NCBI RefSeq assembly: GCF_028291725.1
Contig: NZ_JAQGNT010000110.1
Location: forward strand, 1-42,238
Source of the DNA: Hydrocarboniphaga sp.
GTDB lineage: Bacteria > Pseudomonadota > Gammaproteobacteria > Nevskiales > Nevskiaceae
Reading direction: 5' to 3'
Length of the DNA stretch: 42,238 bases
In this document: one piece after another, positions 12,213 through 20,623 of the stretch
How the letters are laid out: each line of letters starts with the position of its first letter
Position numbering within the stretch: position 1 is the first letter of the stretch
Program-made: the position numbers and the translations under genes
Notes under the pieces: model-generated
Seen by the model: only the letters and a program-made list of their open reading frames with translations
What the model was told of the DNA's origin: nothing
The model's database searches: none

Positions 12213-12292
12213 TGTAGGAGCGGACCTTGAGCGGACCTTGTCCGCGATTGTGCTCTTGAAGGCCTCAATCGCGGACAAGGTCCGCTCCTACA
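12213..12292. repeat. TGTAGGAGCGGACCTT inverted repeat pair
   Basis: The right arm 12266-12292 is complementary to the left arm 12213-12250, except that the left arm carries an extra direct duplication of 11 bases (GAGCGGACCTT). The TGTAGGAGCGG...CCGCTCCTACA type is a common dispersed palindrome in Pseudomonas-Xanthomonas-like genomes. It lies between marR and the hydrolase stop. Confidence 0.85.
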
Positions 12293-12304
12293 ATGGTTAT
12301 CGAT

Positions 12305-13183
12305 CTACGCCGCCTCGTGCCGCTCCAGCTGCGCCAGCAGCCAGCCGCTGACCTGCGGCCATAGCCGCGGCCTCATCGCCCGCCGGAAGAACCCCATGTG
12401 GCCGATCGCCTCGACGCCGACCTCAATCGGCGAGAACTGGCGCCGGTCGATATCGCAGTGCCTGAAATTGCGGACCAGCGCGGTGATGCCGCGCGGCGTC
12501 GCCCACAGATCGTCGTCGAAGCCGATCACGAACAGCGGCAGATGCTTGTCGCCGAAGCGTCGCCGCGCCTGCAGCGTCGGATCTTCAAAGAAATAATCGG
12601 GCTGCGAGCACCAGGCGAGCCACTCCCGTGCGACGCCGGCGGGCAGATCCCCGCCCAGGCCCAGGCGCCCGGGCAGATAGCCGAACAGGCGCAGCGCGAT
12701 CGGCGCGATCACCGTCAGCAGCAGGTGCACGCGCCGGCGTTCGGAGGGCAGTTCGATATTGCCGATGTAGCCGGCCTGGCTCGCAACCATCACCGCCGCG
12801 CGCAGATGGCGCGTCGCATCGCTGATGCCGAGCGCATGGCCGCCGACGCTATGACCGACCGCGAGCAAGGGCAGCTGCGGGAACTGCTGCTGCGCCCATT
12901 CCGTCACCGCAGTGACGTCCAGCTCCATCCAGTCGCGCATCCGCGCCTGGAAGCCGCGCAAGGACTTCGGTGCCGAGCGGCCCATGCCGCGATAGTCGTA
13001 AGTGACCGCCATCAGACCCTGCTCGGTCAGGAATTCGGCGAACGACAAATACAGCTTCTCGGTCACTGCGGTCGCGGGATGGATCAGCACCAGGCCGTGC
13101 GGCCCGCTTTCGGGACGATGCAGCGTGCCGTGCAGGCGATAGCCGTCGGCGGCCTGGATTTCAATCGTTTCGGTGATGGGCAT
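12305..13183 (-). CDS. alpha/beta hydrolase (COG4757-like)
   Basis: A 292-residue cytoplasmic alpha/beta-fold hydrolase. The nucleophile elbow GHSVGG places Ser112. The preceding VTYDYRGMGRS is typical of the predicted hydrolases in COG4757. A likely acid lies in VIGFDDDLWA and the likely histidine in IGHMGFFRR. The substrate is unknown; an ester is probable. The start is ATG 13183 with AGGAG upstream; the longer frame to TTG 13216 is not needed. The promoter region contains a clean palindrome between -35 and -10 (13234-13263), so the gene is probably repressed by a dimeric regulator, possibly the downstream MarR protein. Confidence 0.88.
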   Translation of the reverse strand: MPITETIEIQAADGYRLHGTLHRPESGPHGLVLIHPATAVTEKLYLSFAEFLTEQGLMAVTYDYRGMGRSAPKSLRGFQARMRDWMELDVTAVTEWAQQQFPQLPLLAVGHSVGGHALGISDATRHLRAAVMVASQAGYIGNIELPSERRRVHLLLTVIAPIALRLFGYLPGRLGLGGDLPAGVAREWLAWCSQPDYFFEDPTLQARRRFGDKHLPLFVIGFDDDLWATPRGITALVRNFRHCDIDRRQFSPIEVGVEAIGHMGFFRRAMRPRLWPQVSGWLLAQLERHEAA

Positions 13184-13233
13184 GGTGCCGTTGCTCCTGC
13201 ATCCGCACCGCGGCAATACGCTGGCGTACGCTT

Positions 13234-13263
13234 AATATATTTCGTATGCGAAATAAAATGCAA
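13234..13263 (-). promoter_or_regulatory. promoter with palindromic operator for the alpha/beta hydrolase
   Basis: On the minus strand, TTGCAT (13263-13258), an 18-base spacer and TATATT (13239-13234) form a good sigma-70 promoter. The palindrome TATTTCG-TATG-CGAAATA (13238-13255) fills the spacer and touches the -10. A dimeric repressor bound there would block RNA polymerase. Confidence 0.6.
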
Positions 13264-13379
13264 GAGCGCGACAGCGCCAGCCATGTTCGATGCGGCGCTG
13301 CCCGCACCCGCTCGCATCCCGACCGGCGATTGCATAATGGAAGCGATGAGATCCCGTCGGCCATCGCAATCCCATAACC

Positions 13380-14300
13380 ATGCACAGCGGTGAGAAAGGT
13401 GGGCTGCGACCTTGGTGGCGATCGCTCGATCGCATCGTCTCTCTGGGCTGGAGCAAGCTGGCCCGACGGAACTCCGGCGAGCCGGTATTGATGTCTCTGC
13501 CGGAGCAGATTCCCTTAGTCGATCGCAGCGACATCCTCGATCAGAAGCGGCGCAAGCTTGATCTCATTGCGTCCATTGTGCGATCCGACATGCCGCATCG
13601 ACGGACGCAGCGGAACTACGATTTTTTGAGCGCCGAGTTGCAGCGGCAGTTCAAGATCGTCGCAACCGACGGCGTGTCGGCCCATGACTACGATCCGTTC
13701 GCACTCAGGCTGATCGAAGCGGCGAGCGAGGGCTGGGTGCTCGATTGCGGCGCCGGAAAGCGTGGACGGTATTACGACCACGTGGTGAACTTCGAGATTG
13801 TCGATTACGACACGACCGACGTACTGGGCGTCGGCGAAGTTCTGCCTTTCAAGGACGGCGTCTTCGATGGCGTGCTCTCGTTGAACGTGCTGGAGCACGT
13901 CAAAGATCCGTTCAAATGCGCGTCCGAAATCGCACGTGTGCTGAAGCCTGGCGGCAAGCTCTACTGTGTCGTGCCGTTTCTTCAGCCGCTCCATGCGTTC
14001 CCGCACCACTACTACAACATGACCGCGCAAGGCCTGCGGAACCTGTTCGAGCCGGGCTTGCACATCGAGCGGCAGGAGATGCTCGCCAGCGGCCTGCCGA
14101 TCTGGGCGCTCTGCTCCCTGGTCAGCGGCTGGGCCAGCGGCTTGTCCGGCGTCGAAAAGGAGGAGTTCCTGCAGATGAAACTGGCGCGATTTTTGGAGAA
14201 TCCGATCGATCTGCTGAAGGAGCCGTTCGTCAAACAGCTGTCGCGAGAAAAGAACTTCGAGCTTGCCTGCACTACCGCCCTGTTTGCACGCAAGCCCTAA
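13380..14300 (+). CDS. SAM-dependent class I methyltransferase
   Basis: A 306-residue Methyltransf_11-type enzyme. Motif I is VLDCGAGKRG (120-129). The acidic end of strand 2 is IVDYDTTD, and the post-motif LSLNVLEHVKDPFKCASEIARVLKPGGKL is typical of methyltransferases acting on sugars or small molecules. The acceptor cannot be told. The start is uncertain: ATG 13380 gives an N-terminal basic stretch, while ATG 13491 (MSLPEQIPLVDRS) would give a compact protein. It converges with the following gene so closely that the stop codons overlap (TAA 14298-14300 and, on the minus strand, TAG 14299-14297). Confidence 0.85.
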   Translation: MHSGEKGGLRPWWRSLDRIVSLGWSKLARRNSGEPVLMSLPEQIPLVDRSDILDQKRRKLDLIASIVRSDMPHRRTQRNYDFLSAELQRQFKIVATDGVSAHDYDPFALRLIEAASEGWVLDCGAGKRGRYYDHVVNFEIVDYDTTDVLGVGEVLPFKDGVFDGVLSLNVLEHVKDPFKCASEIARVLKPGGKLYCVVPFLQPLHAFPHHYYNMTAQGLRNLFEPGLHIERQEMLASGLPIWALCSLVSGWASGLSGVEKEEFLQMKLARFLENPIDLLKEPFVKQLSREKNFELACTTALFARKP

Positions 14301-14833
14301 GCGTCGCCGTCGGCCTCGTGCATCAGCAGCAGCCAAGCGGTGCGCGTGCCGGAGATCAGCAGCAGGATGATGCTGCTGAACAGGAACGACCAGAACATCA
14401 GATCGCTGATCAGGCGCATGACCGTGCCGGTTCCGGCAGCGAACAGGAACAGGTTGCCGAGCAGCGACAATCCGAAACGCTGCATCACCTGCCCACGGGC
14501 GGCGCCCGGCACCGGGCCGCGGGCGACCGAGACGATCCGCTGTATGGCTCGCCAAAGCCCCAGGCCGCCGACGATGCCGAGCGCGATGCCGATCTGGTTG
14601 CTCGAATACGGCACCAGCATCAGCAGCGAGACCAGCAGCACGTTGATGAAGTCGGAGAATGTCTGCCGTGCCAGCTTGCGCAAGCCGGAATCACCGGCCT
14701 TGCCGGCGACGCCGAGCGCCTCGGGTTTGAACGTCAGCGCAACGAAAACCAGGCCGACGAGGCCGCCGCTGACCTGCGCGGTCGATGAGAAAAAGCTGTT
14801 CCATTGCATAAGCTGATGGTGGAAATCGTCCAT
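14297..14833 (-). CDS. four-helix membrane protein, unknown function
   Basis: A 178-residue integral membrane protein. Hydrophobic segments fall at about 18-36, 58-75, 80-96 and 120-140, with a further one near 145-165. It starts MDDFHHQLMQWNSFFSSTAQ; the segment VSGGLVGLVFVALTF recurs in uncharacterised small membrane proteins of Proteobacteria. No catalytic motif is visible. The stop overlaps the convergent methyltransferase stop. No role can be assigned from context. Confidence 0.75.
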   Translation of the reverse strand: MDDFHHQLMQWNSFFSSTAQVSGGLVGLVFVALTFKPEALGVAGKAGDSGLRKLARQTFSDFINVLLVSLLMLVPYSSNQIGIALGIVGGLGLWRAIQRIVSVARGPVPGAARGQVMQRFGLSLLGNLFLFAAGTGTVMRLISDLMFWSFLFSSIILLLISGTRTAWLLLMHEADGDA

Positions 14834-14864
14834 GCGAACCCTGTCGGGGAGGTGCGCCCCTACT

Positions 14865-14930
14865 GTAGCCCGGGTGCTATAGCCCGGGTGAAACGCGGGG
14901 TCGCCCAGTCCCGGGTTTCACCCGGGCTAC
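14865..14930. repeat. TAGCCCGGGTGAAAC inverted repeat
   Basis: TAGCCCGGGTGAAAC (14880-14894) is perfectly complementary to GTTTCACCCGGGCTA (14915-14929). A further partial copy, GTAGCCCGGGT, precedes it at 14865-14875. The element is related to the palindrome at 1756-1780 and lies between the membrane-protein start and glmU. Confidence 0.85.
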
Positions 14931-14984
14931 GCCGTCGCCCAGAACCCCTAAACTTGCGCTCATTGCAACAAACCTCATGACGCC

Positions 14985-16361
14985 ATGAAGACCCACGCCA
15001 TCATCCTCGCCGCCGGCCGCGGCACGCGCATGAACAGCGCGCTGCCCAAGGTGCTGCATACCGTTGGTGGCCGGCCGATGCTCGCGCACGTGCTCGGAGC
15101 CGCCGCCGCGCTGGATGCGGATGCGCACCTGGTGCTCGGCCACGGAGCCGATCTGGTGCAGTCCTGGCTGACCCTGAGTGCCGCAACCACGATGCCGAAG
15201 ATCGCGGTGCAGGCCGAACAGCTCGGTACCGCACACGCGGTGCAGCAGGCGTTGCCGGAGGTGCCGGACGATGCGCTGGTGGTGGTGCTGTATGGCGACG
15301 TTCCGCTGGTGGGCGCGGGCACGCTCGCCGCTTTGCAAAGCGCGGCTTCTTCGGGCTTGGCGCTGGTGACGGTGACACTCGACGACCCGTCCGGTTATGG
15401 CCGTATCCAGCGTGACGCCGAGAGCCGCGTCATCGGCATCGTCGAGCAGAAAGACGCGAGCGCCGAGCAGCGCGCGATCCGCGAAATCAATACCGGCCTG
15501 CTGGCCGCTCCGGCCGCGAGCCTGAAGCGCTGGATCGCGCAGGTGCAGAACCACAACGCCAGCGGCGAGTACTACCTGACCGACGTGGTCGCGCTGGCGG
15601 TGGCCGAAGGCGTGAGCGTGCAGACCGTGCTTGCGGTCAACGCCGCGGAAGTCGAAGGCGTCAACGACCGCGTGCAGCTGGCCCGCGCCGAGCGCCTGTT
15701 CCAGTTGCGCGAAGCGGAGCGCGCGATGCGCGCCGGCGTGCAGCTGGCCGACCCGGCACGCTTCGATCTGCGCGGCGAACTGCTCGCCGGACGCGACGTC
15801 TTCATCGACGTCGGCGTGATCATCGAAGGCCGCGTCGAACTCGCCGACGGCGTTCGCATCGGCGCGTATTCGCATTTGAAGAACGTCAAGCTCGGCCTGC
15901 GCAGCGAGGTGCTGTCGCACTGCGTGCTCGAGAATCTGGACGCCGGTGCGGACTGCCGCATCGGGCCGTTTGCGCGCGTGCGCATGGACACGCAGTTCGC
16001 CGACGAGGTGCATATCGGCAACTTCGTCGAGATCAAGAAAAGCCGCATCGGCCGCGCCACCAAGGCCGGGCATCTGGCGTACATCGGCGACGCGCTGGTA
16101 GGCGCCGACGTCAACATCGGCGCCGGCGTGATTACCTGCAACTACGATGGCGCCAACAAGCACGTCACCACGATCGGTGACGGTGCTTTCATCGGCACCG
16201 ATACGCAGCTGGTCGCACCGGTTACGGTCGGTGATCGTGCCTTCATTGCGGCGGGTTCGACGATCACCCGCAACGTTGCCGACGACGCACTGGCGATCTG
16301 CCGGGCTCGCGATCAGAGGACCATCACCGGCTGGAAACGGCCGCAAAAAAAGCCGAAGTAA
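14985..16361 (+). CDS. glmU: bifunctional GlmU (GlcN-1-P acetyltransferase / GlcNAc-1-P uridyltransferase)
   Basis: GlmU (458 residues) makes UDP-GlcNAc for peptidoglycan and LPS in the last two steps from glucosamine-1-phosphate. The N-terminal pyrophosphorylase has the signature LAAGRGTRM (residues 8-16), and QLGTAHAV and YGDVPL for uridine and metal binding. From about residue 250 the sequence becomes a left-handed beta-helix of hexapeptide repeats carrying the acetyltransferase, including FVEIKKSRIG and CNYDGANKH. Together with glmS 6 kb downstream it completes the UDP-GlcNAc branch apart from glmM. The stop overlaps the next start as TAATG. Confidence 0.97.
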   Translation: MKTHAIILAAGRGTRMNSALPKVLHTVGGRPMLAHVLGAAAALDADAHLVLGHGADLVQSWLTLSAATTMPKIAVQAEQLGTAHAVQQALPEVPDDALVVVLYGDVPLVGAGTLAALQSAASSGLALVTVTLDDPSGYGRIQRDAESRVIGIVEQKDASAEQRAIREINTGLLAAPAASLKRWIAQVQNHNASGEYYLTDVVALAVAEGVSVQTVLAVNAAEVEGVNDRVQLARAERLFQLREAERAMRAGVQLADPARFDLRGELLAGRDVFIDVGVIIEGRVELADGVRIGAYSHLKNVKLGLRSEVLSHCVLENLDAGADCRIGPFARVRMDTQFADEVHIGNFVEIKKSRIGRATKAGHLAYIGDALVGADVNIGAGVITCNYDGANKHVTTIGDGAFIGTDTQLVAPVTVGDRAFIAAGSTITRNVADDALAICRARDQRTITGWKRPQKKPK

Positions 16362-17584
16362 TGCGCCGCGCAGGCGTTGCTGCATCACTGCTGCTGTGCG
16401 CTCTGCTCGCAGGGGCATGCAGCGGCTTGCGTCCGGCACCGGCTGGGCCGCACATCGACCAAAGCGTGCAGCGGCTGATGAGCGCGGCGAAAGTCCCCGG
16501 CCTGGCCGTGGCCTTGGTCGAGCACGGACAGCTTGCTTATCTGAAAACCTACGGCCTGCGCGACGTCGAAAGCGCGGCACCGCTGAATCCGGATACGGTG
16601 ATGTACGGCGCGTCGCTGACCAAGGCGACGTTCGCGTACCTGGTGATGCAGCTGGTCGACGATGGCCGCATCGATCTCGACCAATCCATTGCCGCGTACC
16701 TGCCGAAGCCCTTGCCGGAGTACGAGAAGTATTCGGACCTGGCTGGCGATGAACGCTGGCGCATGATCACGCCACGCATGCTGTTGAGCCATACCGCGGG
16801 CTTTCCGAACTTTCGCTTCTTCACGCGCGACGGTGTGTATCGGCAAGACGCAAAGTTGAGTTTCTGGTTCGAGCCCGGCGCGCGCTTCAGCTATTCCGGT
16901 GAGGGCATCAATCTGCTGCAGTTTGTGATCGAGCAGGGTCTGGGACTCGATGTCGGGCAGCTGATGCAGCAGCGCGTTTTTGACCGCTTCGGCATGCGGC
17001 GCAGCAGCACGACCTGGCGCGATGATTTCGCCGCCGATAACGCGACCGGCTACGACGAAGCCGGCAAGGCGCTGGGACACAAGCGGCGCGGCTCGACGCG
17101 CGCCGCTGGCTCGATGGATACCACGCCGGCGGATTACGCGCGCTTCCTCGCCGGATTGCAGCGCGGCGAGGGCATCAGCGCCGCGTCGAAAAAAGAGATG
17201 CTGCGGCCGCAGATCGAAATCGATTCCGTCCAGCAGTTTCCGCCGCAGCTGACCGACAGCACCACCGACAATCGCGGCATCGCCCTGGCATACGGCCTCG
17301 GCTGGGGTTTGTTCCGCTCGTCGCAGGGGCCGGCGTATTTCAAGGAAGGCCATGACGACGGCACCAACAACTATGTGCTATGCATCGAGAACCGGCAGGC
17401 CTGCCTGATGCTGCTGTCCAACAGCTCCAACGCCGAAGGCATCTTCAAATATCTGGCCGACGATCTGCTGGGTCCGACCTGCCTGCCGTGGTTCTGGCAG
17501 AACTACATTCCCTACGACCATCCGGAACTGCGCGAGCCGTCGGCGCGGGATCAGCATCATTTGCCTTGCGACGAGCCCGGCTGA
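16361..17584 (+). CDS. lipoprotein serine hydrolase of the class C beta-lactamase family
   Basis: A 407-residue predicted lipoprotein: the signal peptide ends in the lipobox LAGAC with Cys20. The serine-hydrolase fold shows SLTK (Ser85, Lys88) in MYGASLTKATF and YSG (178-180) where beta-lactamases have YxN. In place of the usual KTG it has HDDGTNN (HDG). The YSG and H-x-G variants point to an esterase or D-alanyl-peptide hydrolase rather than a true beta-lactamase. It starts inside the glmU stop (TAATG), so it is translationally coupled to glmU, which hints at a cell-wall role. The TGA stop is the first three bases of a 34-bp inverted repeat. Confidence 0.88.
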   Translation: MRRAGVAASLLLCALLAGACSGLRPAPAGPHIDQSVQRLMSAAKVPGLAVALVEHGQLAYLKTYGLRDVESAAPLNPDTVMYGASLTKATFAYLVMQLVDDGRIDLDQSIAAYLPKPLPEYEKYSDLAGDERWRMITPRMLLSHTAGFPNFRFFTRDGVYRQDAKLSFWFEPGARFSYSGEGINLLQFVIEQGLGLDVGQLMQQRVFDRFGMRRSSTTWRDDFAADNATGYDEAGKALGHKRRGSTRAAGSMDTTPADYARFLAGLQRGEGISAASKKEMLRPQIEIDSVQQFPPQLTDSTTDNRGIALAYGLGWGLFRSSQGPAYFKEGHDDGTNNYVLCIENRQACLMLLSNSSNAEGIFKYLADDLLGPTCLPWFWQNYIPYDHPELREPSARDQHHLPCDEPG

Positions 17585-17674
17585 GCCCGTAGGTCGGCAA
17601 TCCTTTGCCGACGTGTACACCCGATGCGCAATCATGGCCTCACGTCGGCAAGGGATTGCCGACCTACGGGCTCA
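17582..17674. repeat. 34-bp inverted repeat, GTAGGTCGGCAATCC family
   Basis: Arms 17582-17615 and 17641-17674 are complementary with one mismatch. The inner unit GTAGGTCGGCAATCC...CCGACGTG recurs as inverted pairs at 27016-27088 and 32695-32774. It lies between convergent genes and is translated: its right arm encodes part of the last residues of the outer-membrane factor. Confidence 0.9.
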
Positions 17675-19104
17675 GCGCTGACCGGTATCACCGCGCCGCC
17701 CAGCGCGACGAACAGCTGCGTGGTGTCCTGATAACGCTGCGCCTGCGCACGCACATAACCGAGCCGCGCCTGCTGCGACAGTCGCCCGGCATCCAGCACC
17801 TGCAGCACGCCGACGTTGCCAGCGGCATAACTTTCGCGCGTCAGCTTCAGGTTCGCTTCGCTGGTGTCGAGCGCGTTGCGCTGTGCGGTGAGCTGTTCGG
17901 CGTCGTGATCCAGAGCGGCGAGCACGTCGGCGACCTGGCCGAAAGACTGCAGCACGACCTGCTGATACTGCGCGAGCGCCGCCTGCTGCGCGTTCTGCGC
18001 AGCGCGGCTCTGCGCACGCAGGCTGCCGCCGTCGAACAGCGGCGCGGTCAGGCCGCCGGCGAAACCCCAGGCGAGGCTGTCGCCGTCGAACAGATGCGAT
18101 AACGAGGTCGACTGCTGGCTCACCGACGCCGTCAGGTTGATCTGCGGATACAAATTTGAAGTCGCCACGCCGGCGCCGGCCGTCGCGGCGTGCAACTGCG
18201 ATTCTGCGGCGAGAATGTCGGGCCGGCGATGCGCCAGCTCCGAAGGCAGGCTCAGCGGCAGCGAGGCTGGCAGCTGCAGATCGGCGAGCTCGAAATCCGG
18301 CGGCGCCCAGTCCCCCGGCGCGTGTCCTACCAGCACCGACATCGCATGCCGTGCGAGGCTCAGCTGCTGGCGCAGCGGCGGCAGCAGGGTCTGGTCGGTG
18401 GCGAGCTGGCTCTGCGCACTGAGCACGTCGACGCGCGACACCGAGCCGGCATCGAAGGCGGACTGCACCAGGGTCAGATTTTTCTGGTCCTCTTCGAGCA
18501 GGCCTTCCAGCGTCGCGATCTGCGCGCGCATCGAGGCGATCATCAACGCCTGCTGTGCGACGTTGCCGGTCAGGCTCAGCTGCGCGGCCTGCAGTTGAAA
18601 CGCCTGAGATTCGGCCAGCGCCTGCTGCTGCTCGACCGCGCGATGCTGGCCGCCGGTGTAGTCGAACAGGTAGCGGACGCTGGGGCCGACCGAGAAGTAG
18701 TTGAACGGCGGCGCGCGGTTCGGGCCGCTGAACTGCGCACCGTATTGCTGCCGGCCGGCGCCGGCGTCCAGCGTGAGCTGCGGATACAGCTGGCCGGTGC
18801 TGGCCGTGACCGCTTCACGCGCCTGCGCCAGCGACGCGCTCGCGGCGGCAAGACTGCGATTGCCGGCCAGCGCCTGCTGCATCGTCGCATTCAGCGGCTC
18901 GCACTGGAACTGCGTCCACCAGTCCGGCGCCGGATTCTGGCCGGGCAGCAGCTGCTGTTCGGCATTGGCCTGCAGGCTGCTCAGCGACTCGTCGCCGTAG
19001 ATCGTCGAGCGGGTGGTGGCCGGGCGTTGATAGTCCGGGCTCACGGCACAGGCCGCGAGCAGCGCGGCAGCCAGCAGCGGCAAGGCATTATTCGGCGGCG
19101 ACAT
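17632..19104 (-). CDS. NodT-family outer-membrane efflux lipoprotein
   Basis: The TolC/OprM-like outer-membrane channel of the efflux operon (490 residues). The signal peptide ends with lipobox LLAAC (Cys19), then AVSPDYQRP, the NodT hallmark. Two outer-membrane efflux repeats follow, with the conserved ELAHRRPDILAAE in the middle. ATG 19104 was chosen because GAGG lies nine bases upstream and the lipobox distance is right. The start overlaps the end of the pump gene. The C-terminal tail VGRQSLADVRP is not family sequence: it is translation of the adjacent palindromic repeat, so the ancestral stop was probably near 17670. Confidence 0.93.
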   Translation of the reverse strand: MSPPNNALPLLAAALLAACAVSPDYQRPATTRSTIYGDESLSSLQANAEQQLLPGQNPAPDWWTQFQCEPLNATMQQALAGNRSLAAASASLAQAREAVTASTGQLYPQLTLDAGAGRQQYGAQFSGPNRAPPFNYFSVGPSVRYLFDYTGGQHRAVEQQQALAESQAFQLQAAQLSLTGNVAQQALMIASMRAQIATLEGLLEEDQKNLTLVQSAFDAGSVSRVDVLSAQSQLATDQTLLPPLRQQLSLARHAMSVLVGHAPGDWAPPDFELADLQLPASLPLSLPSELAHRRPDILAAESQLHAATAGAGVATSNLYPQINLTASVSQQSTSLSHLFDGDSLAWGFAGGLTAPLFDGGSLRAQSRAAQNAQQAALAQYQQVVLQSFGQVADVLAALDHDAEQLTAQRNALDTSEANLKLTRESYAAGNVGVLQVLDAGRLSQQARLGYVRAQAQRYQDTTQLFVALGGAVIPVSAEPVGRQSLADVRP

Positions 19105-20623
19105 GCGGTGCATCCTCGGCATTGGCTTTTTGCGGCGCGCGCACCAGCAGCAACAGCGGCAGCGCCAGCAGCGTCAGAATCAACATCAGTTTGAAGTCGT
19201 CGATATACGCCACCATCGACGCCTGGCCGGTGATCGCGGCGTTGAGGCCGGCGCTACCTTCGTGCGTCGTCAGTTGTGCCGCGAGTTGCGGATTGCGGTT
19301 GGCCAGGTTGAACGGGCTGACGAGTTCGCTCAGAGAAGCGTGCATGACCTGGGTGTTGCTGATCAGCAGCGCCTGCACCACCGAGATGCCGATGCTGCTG
19401 CCGATGTTGCGCGCAAGGCTGAACATCGCCGAGGCCTCGTTGCGCAGATTGCCGGGCAGGGTCGCGAACGTCATCGCCGCCATCGGCACGAAGATGATGC
19501 CGGTGCCCAGACCCTGGAGAATGCCCGACCAGAACACCGGGCTGGCATCCATCTGCATGTCGAACTGCGTCATCTGCCACAGCGAGATCGCCGTCAACCC
19601 AAAACCGGACGCGATGATCAGCCGCGAGTCGAAGCGCCCGACCAGCTGACCGACGATCAGCATCGCCGCGAGCGTGCCGAGACTGCGCGGCGCCGTCAGC
19701 AGCCCGGCGTAGTAGACCGGATAGCCCATCAATACCTGCAGCATGGTCGGCAACAGCGCCAGCGTCGCGAACAGCACCACGCCGATGACGAAGATGAAGA
19801 CGTTGCCGGTCAAAAAGTTCCGATCCTTGAACAGCGCCGGCGGGATGAAGGGGTTCTTGCTGGTCGCCGAGTGCACCGCGAACAGGTAGAACGCCAGGCC
19901 GGCGACGATGCTTTCGATCCAGATTTCGCGTGACCCGAACCAGTCCAGTGTGGAGCCGCGGTCGAGCATGATCTGCAGCGCGCCGATGCCCAGGCTCAGC
20001 AGCGTGAAACCGAACAGGTCGAACTGCGAAGGCCGCGTTTCGTCCTTCGGCAGAAACAGCAGCACCCCGACGAAGGCCATGATGCCCAGCGGCACATTGA
20101 TGTAGAACACCCAGCGCCAGCTGTAATTGTCGGTCAGCCAGCCGCCCAGAATCGGGCCGAGCATCGGCCCCAGCAGCACGCCCTGGCCCCAGGCCGCCAT
20201 CGCCTTGCCATGCCGCTCGGGTGGGTTGATGTCGAACAGCACCGCCTGCGACATCGGCACCAGCGCGGCACCGGCGACGCCTTGTATGAAGCGGAACAGC
20301 ACCATCTCCGGCAGCGACTGCGCGATGCCGCACAGCACCGACGCGAGGGTGAAACCCAGGATCGATCCGAGAAACAGCTGGCGCCGGCCGAACTGCGAAG
20401 CCAGCCAGCCGGTGACCGGCGTCATGATTGCCGCGGCGACGATGTACGAGGTCAGCACCCAGCTCATCTGCTCCTGCGTCGCCGACAGCGAACCCTGCAT
20501 ATGTGGCAGCGCAACGTTGGCGATGGTGTTGTCCAGCGTCTGCAGGATCGACGCGAGCATCACCGTCGCGGTGATCATCCGCCGGTTCAACGCAGGCTTG
20601 CTGCTGGTCACGGCGGCGTTCAC
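19088..20623 (-). CDS. DHA2-family MFS multidrug transporter (EmrB-like)
   Basis: A 511-residue drug:H+ antiporter of the 14-helix DHA2 group. The first helix carries the motif D1 sequence LDNTIANVALP. Motif A-like residues follow in WLASQFGRRQLF, and motif C is GPMLGPILGGWLTDNYSWRW, ending in the characteristic FYINVPLG. With the HlyD adaptor and NodT channel it should form a tripartite pump across both membranes. Its start overlaps the adaptor stop by ATGA, and its end overlaps the channel gene. Confidence 0.95.
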   Translation of the reverse strand: MNAAVTSSKPALNRRMITATVMLASILQTLDNTIANVALPHMQGSLSATQEQMSWVLTSYIVAAAIMTPVTGWLASQFGRRQLFLGSILGFTLASVLCGIAQSLPEMVLFRFIQGVAGAALVPMSQAVLFDINPPERHGKAMAAWGQGVLLGPMLGPILGGWLTDNYSWRWVFYINVPLGIMAFVGVLLFLPKDETRPSQFDLFGFTLLSLGIGALQIMLDRGSTLDWFGSREIWIESIVAGLAFYLFAVHSATSKNPFIPPALFKDRNFLTGNVFIFVIGVVLFATLALLPTMLQVLMGYPVYYAGLLTAPRSLGTLAAMLIVGQLVGRFDSRLIIASGFGLTAISLWQMTQFDMQMDASPVFWSGILQGLGTGIIFVPMAAMTFATLPGNLRNEASAMFSLARNIGSSIGISVVQALLISNTQVMHASLSELVSPFNLANRNPQLAAQLTTHEGSAGLNAAITGQASMVAYIDDFKLMLILTLLALPLLLLVRAPQKANAEDAPHVAAE

